NCBI GenBank assembly: GCA_964455095.1
Contig: CAYVUV010000311.1
Coordinates: 1 to 24,534, forward strand
Direction: 5' to 3'
DNA from: CAYVUV01 sp964455095
GTDB lineage: Bacteria; Desulfobacterota; Binatia; HRBIN30; CADEER01
DNA length: 24,534 nucleotides
This document shows positions 1 through 5,886 of the stretch, one piece after another. The notes under the pieces are model-generated. The model did not search any database. It was not told the DNA's origin and saw only the letters and a list, made by a program, of their open reading frames with translations. Both the position numbers and the translations under genes were made by a program. Every line of letters begins with the position of its first letter. The first letter of the stretch is position 1.

Positions 1-101
1 CCCCGTCGAGGGGGAGGAAGCCGGAGGCGGAAATCCTCCCCGAAGAGGAGGAGCCGGATCCGAAAGCCTTCCCCCCTTGCGGGTGAAGGTTGGATGGGGG
101 G
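1..101. repeat. GC-rich dispersed intergenic repeat, copy 1 (cut by window start)
   Basis: This stretch is nearly identical to 8945-9048, with a few substitutions and small indels. It consists of successive C-rich/G-rich palindromes (CCCC...GGGG arms) that would fold as adjacent hairpins. The left arm of the first hairpin is missing because the window starts inside it. No gene is seen before the DUF1329 gene. The sequence probably belongs to a genome-wide intergenic repeat family; that is inferred from two copies in 24 kb. Confidence 0.85.
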
Positions 102-219
102 TATTGAGATTGTCGCGAAGCGCACCAACCAATCCTCCTTCGCGTCTTTGCGCCTTCGCCTGAGCTTTCTTTCAGGTAAAGCTGGCTGGGCCGCCCATTG
201 CCGTGTTACCGACCAGCCC

Positions 220-1521
220 ATGCGATGGCGTCGCCCCATCTTCTGGTTGCTGCTCCTGATCGCCGCGGCGCCAGCCGCCGCCGAGCTGAAGCCCGGCGAC
301 GAGCTCGGTCCGGAGAACTGGGAAGACGCGCGCGGCCTGCTGCCCGACGAGTTTCTGGAGAGTTACCGGCGCGGCGATTTTCGCCACCGCATCGCGCGCT
401 ACGACCTCGAGCGCCTGGGCGACGACGAGATCTTCAGCGCCGCGCTGAAGGCCAACGAGGGCCGCTATGCGCTGGACGCCGCCGGTTCGATCATCGACGC
501 GCGCACCGGCGCGCCGCCCGACGGTGTGTATGCCTGGCCGTTTCCGCACATCGATCCCGCCGATCCGCAGGCGGCGATGAAGATCGTGTGGAACTATTTC
601 TACACGCTCTACTACGGCGGCAACGGCCACTATCGCGCGGATCTTCTCTGGGTCTCGCGCCGCGGGCTGGACCGCTCGATCGAGGTCGACAGCTGGGTCA
701 AGCACTACGACGGCCAGCACCCGCGCTTCCGCGAAGCGGACGCGGATCGCGAGCTGTTGACGCAGACGCTCGCCGACGTGCGCGCGCCGGCCGATGTGGC
801 GGGCATCGTCTCGTTGTCGTGGCGCTACCGCGACGCGGCGCGGCGCGACGCGATCTGGACCTATGTGCCGGCGCTGCGCCGGGTGCGGCAGGTGTCGCCG
901 GCCAACCGGTCGGATGGCTTCCTCGGCTCCGATCTGACGCAGGACGACGGCACGTACTTCGACGGCAAGGTGCAGGACTTCACCTGGCGCCTGGTCGGCG
1001 AGCAGGATCTGTTGGTGCTCTTCGATCGCCCGTCGTTCGAGGACCCGGCCGCGCTGCAGCGTCTGCCCGACGGCGGCTGGCGCATGTTGGTGCCCGGCGG
1101 CGCGCGTGTCGGCTTCCAGGTGCCCGCCTGGAAAGGCGCGCCGTGGTGTCCGATGCAGGAGGTGCTCATCCGCCGCCCGCACTGGGTGGTCGAGGCGGTG
1201 CCGAAGGACCCGTACTACCTGTTCGGCAAGCTGGTGTTTCGCTTCGACAAGGAGATCTTTCTCGGCAGCTACAGCTCCAAGTACGACTGGAAGGGCAACC
1301 TGCTCGGCTCGTACTCCGCCATCCGCACCAACATCGTCAAGGCGGCGCCCGGCGAGCTGTGGGGCTGGAGCGGTGGCGCCGTCGCCGTGGCGCTCAACTG
1401 GAAGCTCGACCGCGCCACCACCGCCGGCATCGCCGCGGGCAAGAACGTCCCGGCCGATTCCCGCCTGCCGCTCTCGCCGAGCGTGTTCTCGCTGCAACGC
1501 CTGATGCAGAAGGGGCGCTGA
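220..1521 (+). CDS. Exported DUF1329 family protein
   Basis: Predicted 433-aa protein. The N-terminus (MRWRRPIFWLLLLIAAAPAAA, then ELKPGD) is a clear Sec signal peptide with likely cleavage near residue 22, so the product is periplasmic or outer-membrane associated. The body matches the DUF1329 pattern: an early 'LKPGDELGPENW' segment, a central 'DGFLGSDLTQDDGTYFDGK' stretch and aromatic-rich C-terminal beta segments. DUF1329 proteins are related to outer-membrane lipoprotein-sorting folds and are often near RND/hydrophobic-substrate genes; the substrate is unknown. An in-frame ATG at 94 would place 42 odd residues, partly encoded by repeat DNA, before the signal peptide, so the ATG at 220 is preferred, although no good Shine-Dalgarno is seen. 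It stands alone, followed by a dispersed repeat. Confidence 0.85.
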   Translation: MRWRRPIFWLLLLIAAAPAAAELKPGDELGPENWEDARGLLPDEFLESYRRGDFRHRIARYDLERLGDDEIFSAALKANEGRYALDAAGSIIDARTGAPPDGVYAWPFPHIDPADPQAAMKIVWNYFYTLYYGGNGHYRADLLWVSRRGLDRSIEVDSWVKHYDGQHPRFREADADRELLTQTLADVRAPADVAGIVSLSWRYRDAARRDAIWTYVPALRRVRQVSPANRSDGFLGSDLTQDDGTYFDGKVQDFTWRLVGEQDLLVLFDRPSFEDPAALQRLPDGGWRMLVPGGARVGFQVPAWKGAPWCPMQEVLIRRPHWVVEAVPKDPYYLFGKLVFRFDKEIFLGSYSSKYDWKGNLLGSYSAIRTNIVKAAPGELWGWSGGAVAVALNWKLDRATTAGIAAGKNVPADSRLPLSPSVFSLQRLMQKGR

Positions 1522-1561
1522 AGAGCGCGTTCCGCAAGTCCTGACGTATAGTACGAGGGTT

Positions 1562-1681
1562 CCTTCTCCCGGATGGGAGAAGGTCAGGATGAGGGGGATG
1601 CAATGGATCGGCGAAGCCACCGCCGGCTTTGGCGTTCCCACTCCATTCGCGGCCTTCGGCGCAATCGAATCCCCCTCACCT
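1562..1681. repeat. Dispersed hairpin-bounded repeat, left part, interrupted by the 5.3-kb insertion
   Basis: It begins with a 9-bp-stem hairpin (CCTTCTCCC, loop ggat, GGGAGAAGG, 1562-1583) followed by GAGGGGGAT, and ends in a segment (1651-1681) identical over 31 bases to the reverse complement of part of 19222-19377. The matching right part resumes at 6989-7021 with the opposite hairpin (CCTCTCCC atcc GGGAGAGG). The family therefore looks like a ~145-155-bp unit with hairpin ends, and this copy is split by the mobile element. Confidence 0.85.
1673..1681. repeat. Left 9-bp target-site duplication (CCCTCACCT)
   Basis: CCCTCACCT lies immediately outside the left terminal inverted repeat and is repeated exactly at 6989-6997, immediately outside the right one. 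The same nine bases occur once at the corresponding position of the uninterrupted repeat copy (as AGGTGAGGG, 19246-19254), as expected for a duplication created by insertion. Confidence 0.88.
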
Positions 1682-1700
1682 GGCTTTGCACATAAACCCC
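1682..1700 (+). repeat. Left terminal inverted repeat of the element
   Basis: GGCTTTGCACATAAACCCC. It differs from the right end at two adjacent central positions (TA versus CG). Its last base is part of the transposase stop codon (complement of 1700-1702), so the transposase reading frame runs right up to the element end. Confidence 0.87.
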
Positions 1701-2986
1701 TAAACGGCCGGGAGTTCATGTGCAGCCACCGCAGTTTCTGTGCAGCCGATCAGGCGCTGGAAAACCGGCGTGATGCCCAGCTCGTGCATCTCGTGAATGA
1801 GAACCACCAGGTTGTGACAGAGAATCTTCAAGAGTACCTCGTTCATCTGGCTCACGTCCTGCTTCGCGCGCACGCTGTCGCCGAACTTCCGCTTGATCAT
1901 ACTGAAAGTCGTCTCGACGTTCGAGCGCTTGTGGTAGTGCGGCAGGAACTCATCGCGGTTGAAGGCGAACATGTGGAACATCTTCTCCCAGAGCGCCGAC
2001 CGCTTGCCCTTCTTCCAGGTTGAGACGGCCTTGGAGCCGGCCCGGAACGCGATGTAGGGCGTCACGTCGAGCTTTTCACACGTCTGGTAGTTCTCTTTGC
2101 TCGCATACGCCTTGTCGGCGGAAACCTCTTTCACGTCGAAGCTCGCGGCCGTGCGCTCCAGCAATCCAGGGAACTGCGGTGAGTCGCCCGCGTGCTGCTC
2201 GCCGATGAAGACGGCGGTGACGATGTTGGTACGGGTGCCCGTGGTGACGTGCGTCTTGACCCACTTCTTGCCGATCTGCTCGTGGTGGTACTTCATCGAG
2301 TAGTAGCGGAAGTAGGTCGACGTTCCGAAACCCGTGGAGTCGATTGCGAACGAGTCTTCCATTTCCTTCAGCGGCAGCGCGCTTGCTTCGATGAGCTGGT
2401 GGAGAACCGGCGTCACCTCTTCGTCCTCAATGACGTTCAGGACGCTGTTGAAGTGCGGCGCCTGGTCGATCAGGCCCTTGGCCTTCGCTTCATGAAGCTC
2501 GCCCGAGAAGCGGCGCGACGACTTGCCCGAGTACACCTTGAAGCACGCCGCGAAGAGACGATCCGACAGCGGCAGCGGCGGGCGCCCGTTCGTCGACGGC
2601 GGAGTCGGCACCGTGGCGCACAGATCGTGCAACAGGCGGAGGAAGTATTCCCGCTCAACCTGCTGGCTGCGGTTGTACGCGCTCCAGTCCTGCGAGTAGG
2701 TGACGCGAACGCCAGTCGTCTCGGTGACGGTTACCGCCCCGTCAGGGCGGGTCGTAGTCTCGCGGCGTTGTACGAACTCGACCGCAAACACATGTTTGCA
2801 CGGCAATTGCCTCAACTCGAAATCCGGGCAGGAGCAAGTCTTCGCATTCCCGTCCACGCGGTATTTGCCGTTGAGGCTTTGCGAAGGCACGGTGAACACG
2901 CCGTCGCCGCCCCGCTTGATCGCGGACGTCGCGGCGATGATCAGGCCCTTCTGCTGGCGTTCGTCGAGAGGAAGTGTTGTCGTCAT
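1700..2986 (-). CDS. DDE transposase with N-terminal SWIM zinc finger
   Basis: Predicted 428-aa protein. Residues 51-65 form a SWIM-type zinc finger (C51-x-C53...C63-x-H65). A DDE_Tnp_1-type RNase H-like catalytic core follows: D216 in 'AIDSTGFGTS', D291 in 'SADKAYAS', and E358. E358 lies within a perfect Y-(2)-R-(3)-E-(6)-K signature (Y351, R354, E358, K365; 'SNVETTFSMIKRKFGD'), the hallmark of IS4/IS5-type transposases. It should catalyse cut-and-paste movement of the surrounding element; the SWIM finger probably helps DNA binding. An ATG six codons upstream (3004) is possible, but the ATG at 2986 sits 7 nt after a good -10 box, which fits a leaderless message. The gene is intact with no frameshift. 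It is transcribed toward the left end of the element. Confidence 0.92.
   Translation of the reverse strand: MTTTLPLDERQQKGLIIAATSAIKRGGDGVFTVPSQSLNGKYRVDGNAKTCSCPDFELRQLPCKHVFAVEFVQRRETTTRPDGAVTVTETTGVRVTYSQDWSAYNRSQQVEREYFLRLLHDLCATVPTPPSTNGRPPLPLSDRLFAACFKVYSGKSSRRFSGELHEAKAKGLIDQAPHFNSVLNVIEDEEVTPVLHQLIEASALPLKEMEDSFAIDSTGFGTSTYFRYYSMKYHHEQIGKKWVKTHVTTGTRTNIVTAVFIGEQHAGDSPQFPGLLERTAASFDVKEVSADKAYASKENYQTCEKLDVTPYIAFRAGSKAVSTWKKGKRSALWEKMFHMFAFNRDEFLPHYHKRSNVETTFSMIKRKFGDSVRAKQDVSQMNEVLLKILCHNLVVLIHEMHELGITPVFQRLIGCTETAVAAHELPAV
1715..1747 (+). repeat. Left subterminal TGTGCAGCC motif pair
   Basis: TTCATGTGCAGCC (1715-1727) and TTTCTGTGCAGCC (1735-1747) resemble the TGTGCA core of both terminal inverted repeats and the subterminal motifs at the right end. 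They lie inside the last codons of the transposase gene. Probably extra transposase-binding sites; this is inference. Confidence 0.5.
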
Positions 2987-2991
2987 GAAGT

Positions 2992-3005
2992 GATGTATAT
3001 ACATC
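2992..3005. promoter_or_regulatory. Perfect 14-bp palindrome, candidate operator
   Basis: GATGTATATACATC is its own reverse complement. It covers the -10 box of the transposase promoter. The divergent neighbour encodes a ribbon-helix-helix-like protein, a class that binds short AT-rich palindromes as dimers, so repression of the transposase by that protein is a reasonable guess. Binding is not shown by the sequence. Confidence 0.55.
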
Positions 3006-3022
3006 CATCATACGCAGGTCAA
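2994..3022 (-). promoter_or_regulatory. Transposase promoter (-35 TTGACC, 17-bp spacer, -10 TATACA)
   Basis: On the minus strand TTGACC (3022-3017) is followed after exactly 17 bp by TATACA (2999-2994), and the ATG lies 7 nt further on at 2986. There is no room for a Shine-Dalgarno, so the transcript is probably leaderless. The -10 overlaps the 14-bp palindrome. Confidence 0.55.
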
Positions 3023-3034
3023 GGGCTATTTGGG

Positions 3035-3064
3035 TTGCGGACGTATTTTCTTTGTGCATACAAT
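3035..3064 (+). promoter_or_regulatory. Promoter of the ribbon-helix-helix gene (-10 TACAAT)
   Basis: TACAAT (3059-3064, 5 of 6 to consensus) is preceded 18 bp upstream by a weak -35 (TTGCGG, 3035-3040). The ATG of the small gene begins 6 nt after the -10, again implying a leaderless message. It is arranged back to back with the transposase promoter. Confidence 0.5.
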
Positions 3065-3070
3065 ATTCTC

Positions 3071-3256
3071 ATGAGCGAAAAGGTGGATAGGCGGCAGAAG
3101 TCGGATGCTGAGCGGAAGTCGCTCATCATCCCGGTTCGGGTGAACGCCAAGCAGAAGAAGGCGCTAGAGCGGAAGGCCAAGGCGCGGGGCCTCGGTGTCT
3201 CAACCTGGCTGCTTCAGCTGGGGCTGTCCGAACCGGACGATGCGACCCGACGCTAG
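3071..3256 (+). CDS. Small ribbon-helix-helix-like DNA-binding protein
   Basis: Predicted 61-aa basic protein. After a charged N-terminal tail, residues 17-24 ('KSLIIPVR') form a plausible beta strand, followed by helix 1 ('NAKQKKALERKAKARG') and, after a short turn, helix 2 ('VSTWLLQLGL'). This is the size and order of CopG/MetJ/Arc-type ribbon-helix-helix regulators and of small relaxosome accessory proteins. It is transcribed divergently from the transposase across 84 bp containing a palindrome, so it is a likely regulator of transposition. Its start (ATG 3071) is favoured because the well-placed -10 box would give a leaderless transcript. Alternative: the antitoxin of an unseen toxin; no toxin partner lies next to it. 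Confidence 0.65.
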   Translation: MSEKVDRRQKSDAERKSLIIPVRVNAKQKKALERKAKARGLGVSTWLLQLGLSEPDDATRR

Positions 3257-3345
3257 GTCATCCTTCTTTTGTCCCCTACGTGGCGGCACAGCATCGGGAT
3301 AACATCGTTCTTAAATGGCACCACTTGGGCCGTTCGGGAATTTTT

Positions 3346-3487
3346 GGTCTCGCCGGGCTGAGCGGAGGGTAAACCGATATGCGGAGGGGTGCCTTCTTTT
3401 GTGAAAAATGGCGAGCAAAACCAATGACTTGCACAGTCATGGAAAAAACCGCATATCGGTTTACTCTCCGCTCAGCCCGGCAAGACC
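3346..3487. repeat. 39-bp inverted repeat with 64-bp centre
   Basis: Arms 3346-3384 and 3449-3487 are inverted copies matching at 37 of 39 positions (the inner 33 bp match at 32). The 64-bp centre contains a second perfect small hairpin: ATGACT, loop tgcac, AGTCAT (3424-3440). The unit lies in the gene-free 3257-3537 gap between the ribbon-helix-helix gene and the next cargo gene. No direct repeat flanks it, so it is not an obvious MITE. It does not show integron attC boxes. It could be a very strong terminator, a recombination site or a structured RNA. Confidence 0.8.
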
Positions 3488-3537
3488 CTGTAACTTCGTT
3501 GCAAAAGAACTAGGAAAAGCTGCGCATTTCGTATAGC

Positions 3538-4200
3538 TTGGCTCACAGATTGAAAGCGCGAACAGACAGCATAATCGACGCGGTGTTGTTGCTTCACATC
3601 TTGGAAGCCGCCGCGCCAATTCGCGGGCGGACGAAGATGCAGAAGACCGCCTTTCTTGTTGAGCTGAGCCTCAAGCGGAAGGGACTTTCCGGCCTGCACT
3701 TCCCATTCATCCGTTTTCACAAGGGACCCTTTAGTCACCAACTCCAAAAGGTCTGCGATCGGCTAGCGCAAAACGGATTTGTCCTGAAGGCCGATTTACG
3801 GCTGACTGAGCGCGGGAGAACGCTGGCTGATTTGGCCGTTGGCGAATTGCGGGAGATCCCCGAGAATCACAAGTTTTTCAGCACCATGGATAAGGCGATT
3901 GACTGGTGCAAAAGCAGAGACGGAAACACCTTGATCGAGTACGCCTATAAGCTGAAGGTTTCGCCCGACAGTGCCCCCGACACAGAGGCGACGATTCGAG
4001 ACCTTCCCATGGAGACGGTGATCATTGATCCACCTAGCGGAGGGCTTTGCGTCCCCGCTGACCTAGAGCAGATCCTAGCGGAGCAGCTGGCCGTCACCGA
4101 TGAAGATCTGCGGGAAATTGCGTCACGGGCTGGCGACTACGATGAGGTTGGCGTCAGGAACGTGCTCGCGGCGTTGAACGCGGCCCCGCCAGCCGTTTAA
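3538..4200 (+). CDS. SocA/Panacea-like protein (tentative)
   Basis: Predicted 220-aa soluble protein. The N-terminal third has 'GRTKMQKTAFLVEL' (residues ~31-44) followed by 'RFHKGPFSHQLQ' and 'RLAQNGFV' (~60-85), and then a winged-helix-like 'LRLTERGRTLADLA'. The K-[LM]-Q-K...GPxxxxL...L...G pattern recalls the SocA/Panacea (DUF4065-type) fold, which occurs in antitoxins that neutralise varied toxins and in phage or mobile-element proteins. The C-terminal half is unrecognised. The start is uncertain: TTG at 3538 is used without a clear Shine-Dalgarno. Its 3' end overlaps a convergent small gene by 47 bp. No adjacent toxin is recognised. Confidence 0.6.
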   Translation: MAHRLKARTDSIIDAVLLLHILEAAAPIRGRTKMQKTAFLVELSLKRKGLSGLHFPFIRFHKGPFSHQLQKVCDRLAQNGFVLKADLRLTERGRTLADLAVGELREIPENHKFFSTMDKAIDWCKSRDGNTLIEYAYKLKVSPDSAPDTEATIRDLPMETVIIDPPSGGLCVPADLEQILAEQLAVTDEDLREIASRAGDYDEVGVRNVLAALNAAPPAV

Positions 4201-4378
4201 AGCGCGCTGGGGTTATCCCCATGGCGGCGGCCCATTCGGCTGACCTAAACGCCACCTCGGCAGCCGTCCGCCCGCTCATTGCCGTTTGAGCGAGCTTTTC
4301 ATCGCTCCACCCTTCGGCCCTCGCGCGCTTGACCACCTCGATGGTCGCGGCATACCGCAATGCGCTGTCGTTTCCCAA
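4154..4378 (-). CDS. Small hypothetical protein, 74 aa
   Basis: Unrecognised helical protein rich in Ala and Arg ('GWSDEKLAQTAMSGRTAAEV', then 'WAAAMGITPARFKRLAG'). The start is TTG with a G-rich, Shine-Dalgarno-like GGGGGAG just upstream. It lies 49 bp downstream of the 249-aa gene on the same strand, so the two probably form an operon. It overlaps the 3' end of the convergent gene by 47 bp. The amino-acid composition looks like a real protein, but a short chance frame in GC-rich DNA cannot be excluded. Confidence 0.45.
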   Translation of the reverse strand: MGNDSALRYAATIEVVKRARAEGWSDEKLAQTAMSGRTAAEVAFRSAEWAAAMGITPARFKRLAGPRSTPRARS

Positions 4379-4427
4379 CCGCTCCCCCTTCCCCCGCGAG
4401 TCAGTATCTACGGCAGAGCTTCCTGGT

Positions 4428-5177
4428 TCACTGTTGCTCAGGCGGCGCCTTGTAGATCAAGGTGAAGATGCTCTCCGCGGCCGTTATCCATTGCTTCCGG
4501 CCCGCCGCATCCCACACTTCGCCTGGCGGCGGCAGCGTATCGAGTAGGCCCTGAATGAATGGATGAAACTCACGGCGGCCTTCCGGTTTCGGTGGCGGAG
4601 CGATCTCATTCAACTTGGGCGGTGTGTCTGTGCGCTCCGAAGCGACATCCGTGGGCTGTACTAGTCGATCCTTTCCGTGATCAAAAAAACCGGCGAGTTC
4701 AGCTGAGCGCTGAAACGTCTGCCGCGCCTTGCTCACTTGCTTCGGAGCAACGCCCAGGGTTCCAATTGCCGCGTCGAGACCCACGTTACCTGGGAGTTTG
4801 GATCCTCGGTGCTGCTCATAGAGCCTGCTGTAAAGCGGCACTCGGAGAAACGCCTTTATGCATGCCCGGCGCTGCGTGTCTGAATCCGCCGCTTCGGTCC
4901 CTAGGGCCGTGAGGACAACTTCCCCGCGCTGCGTCTCGACGAACCCAAAGATTCGAGCGGAGTTGATCTTGGTGCGAAACGCACCGCTAGACGCGCTTTG
5001 GCGCATCCATGCTGCGACCTGATCGATCGCCCCCCGACCGCCCCCGTTCTCAAAGATCGCCTTCACAACGGTCAGGGCTTCCCTCAAATCCACGTATGGG
5101 AACTGGATTGTGGATCGCTCTCTTTCCTGACCTTCTTCGTCCCCCTGATCCGTGCCGCCTTCCTTTTCGTCCGCCAT
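4428..5177 (-). CDS. Hypothetical protein with winged-helix-like domain, 249 aa
   Basis: The start ATG at 5177 has a perfect AGGAGG Shine-Dalgarno (complement of 5182-5187) 4 nt upstream, and is preferred over the GTG at 5207. After an acidic tail (MADEKEGGTDQGDEEGQ), residues ~25-160 form a helical domain: 'FPYVDLREALTVVKAIFENG', 'GAFRTKINSARIFGFVE', 'LTALGTEA', 'ACIKAFLRVPLYSRLYEQ'. It resembles DUF5343-type and related winged-helix families of unknown function. A proline-rich linker (~residues 185-205) leads to a short C-terminal helix segment. No catalytic motif is seen. It is divergent from the zinc-ribbon gene across a ~190-bp gap. Function unknown; probable cargo of the mobile element. 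Confidence 0.75.
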   Translation of the reverse strand: MADEKEGGTDQGDEEGQERERSTIQFPYVDLREALTVVKAIFENGGGRGAIDQVAAWMRQSASSGAFRTKINSARIFGFVETQRGEVVLTALGTEAADSDTQRRACIKAFLRVPLYSRLYEQHRGSKLPGNVGLDAAIGTLGVAPKQVSKARQTFQRSAELAGFFDHGKDRLVQPTDVASERTDTPPKLNEIAPPPKPEGRREFHPFIQGLLDTLPPPGEVWDAAGRKQWITAAESIFTLIYKAPPEQQ

Positions 5178-5364
5178 CCTGCCTCCTGGAGTTTGTCCAG
5201 ACGGCACTTTAAACTATAGCGAGCTGGCCGACAAGTCTGAGGGGGCTCGATTCGGCAGAATTGTCTGCCGATTTTTCTGCCTCCGCCTCTTCTTGCTGAC
5301 TCGCACTCTCTAAGGGGGCCTAGTTGACTGCCGCCTGCGCTCTTTGGGATGGTAAGGTCAGGGG

Positions 5365-5847
5365 GTGGATATGACCGCAGAAATTGCCGCCGCGCTCACC
5401 GCACTAAAGGCCGCTAGCGATATTACTAGGGCGCTTGCGGGTCTCCGTGATGCCGCGATTGTCCAATCGAAGGTCATCGACCTTCAGCAAGAAATCTTAG
5501 CCGCCCAGGCGAGTACGCTCGCGGTTCAAGAGGCGCAGTCGGCGTTGCTGCAAAGCGTACGCGACCTTGAAGCAGAAGTGGCTGGCCTCAAAGCATGGCA
5601 CGCTGAAAAGCAGAAGTATGAACTCACCGAGGTCCATACGGGGGTGTTTGCTTACAAGTTGAAGCCCGACAACGGCACGGCCGAACCATCGCATTCCCTG
5701 TGTTCCCGCTGCTTTCAGGATGGCCATAAGTCGATTCTCCAATCGGCGTCACGGGGCAGCACCAAGGTCCTTAACTGCCTTCGCTGCAACGCGGACATCG
5801 TGGTTGGGTACCACCAGCCGGGCGCCGCCAGGATCGTATCGCGGTAG
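5365..5847 (+). CDS. Coiled-coil protein with C-terminal zinc ribbon, 160 aa
   Basis: Residues ~10-95 are a long heptad-rich helix (Ala/Leu/Gln-rich, 'KVIDLQQEILAAQ', 'SVRDLEAEVAGLKAWHAEKQ') likely to form a coiled coil. The C-terminal part holds 'LCSRCFQDGHKS' and 'LNCLRCNADI', two CxxC pairs typical of a zinc ribbon. A middle segment 'HTGVFAYKLKP' is beta-like. No signal peptide or membrane segment. Similar small proteins are seen on mobile elements and prophages with no assigned role. The start could be GTG 5365 (TAAGG at normal spacing) or ATG 5371. It ends 40 bp before the convergent membrane-protein gene, with a hairpin between. Confidence 0.75.
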   Translation: MDMTAEIAAALTALKAASDITRALAGLRDAAIVQSKVIDLQQEILAAQASTLAVQEAQSALLQSVRDLEAEVAGLKAWHAEKQKYELTEVHTGVFAYKLKPDNGTAEPSHSLCSRCFQDGHKSILQSASRGSTKVLNCLRCNADIVVGYHQPGAARIVSR

Positions 5848-5854
5848 CGGTCGC

Positions 5855-5878
5855 TGCCCGCCAGAACTCCGGCGGGCA
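5855..5878. terminator. Bidirectional terminator-like hairpin
   Basis: TGCCCGCC and GGCGGGCA form an 8-bp perfect stem with an 8-nt loop (agaactcc), located between the convergent stop codons at 5847 and 5887. The A/T-rich tail is short. Part of its sequence (GCCCGCCAGAACTC) recurs at 6901-6914 near the right end of the element. Confidence 0.65.
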
Positions 5879-5886
5879 AAGCCTTC

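Noticed and set aside
172..1719. Long open frame on the minus strand opposite the DUF1329 gene
   Set aside because: Arg/Ala/Val/His-rich composition with no domain is typical of antisense frames in GC-rich DNA; the plus strand has a signal peptide and a recognisable family.
2192..3070. Long plus-strand frame leading into the ribbon-helix-helix gene
   Set aside because: It is antisense to the transposase. Only the last 61 codons, after the promoter, look like a protein.
1682..3070. Simple IS limited to the transposase gene
   Set aside because: No inverted copy of the left terminal repeat was found near 3000-3260; the only good match is at 6970-6988, with the 9-bp duplication directly outside.
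3346..3487. Integron attC site
   Set aside because: No RYYYAAC/GTTRRRY boxes at the ends and no integron integrase in the window.
4559..4912. Plus-strand frame of 117 codons within the cargo region
   Set aside because: Opposite to the 249-aa gene, which has a strong Shine-Dalgarno and protein-like composition; this frame is Cys/Pro/Arg-rich noise.
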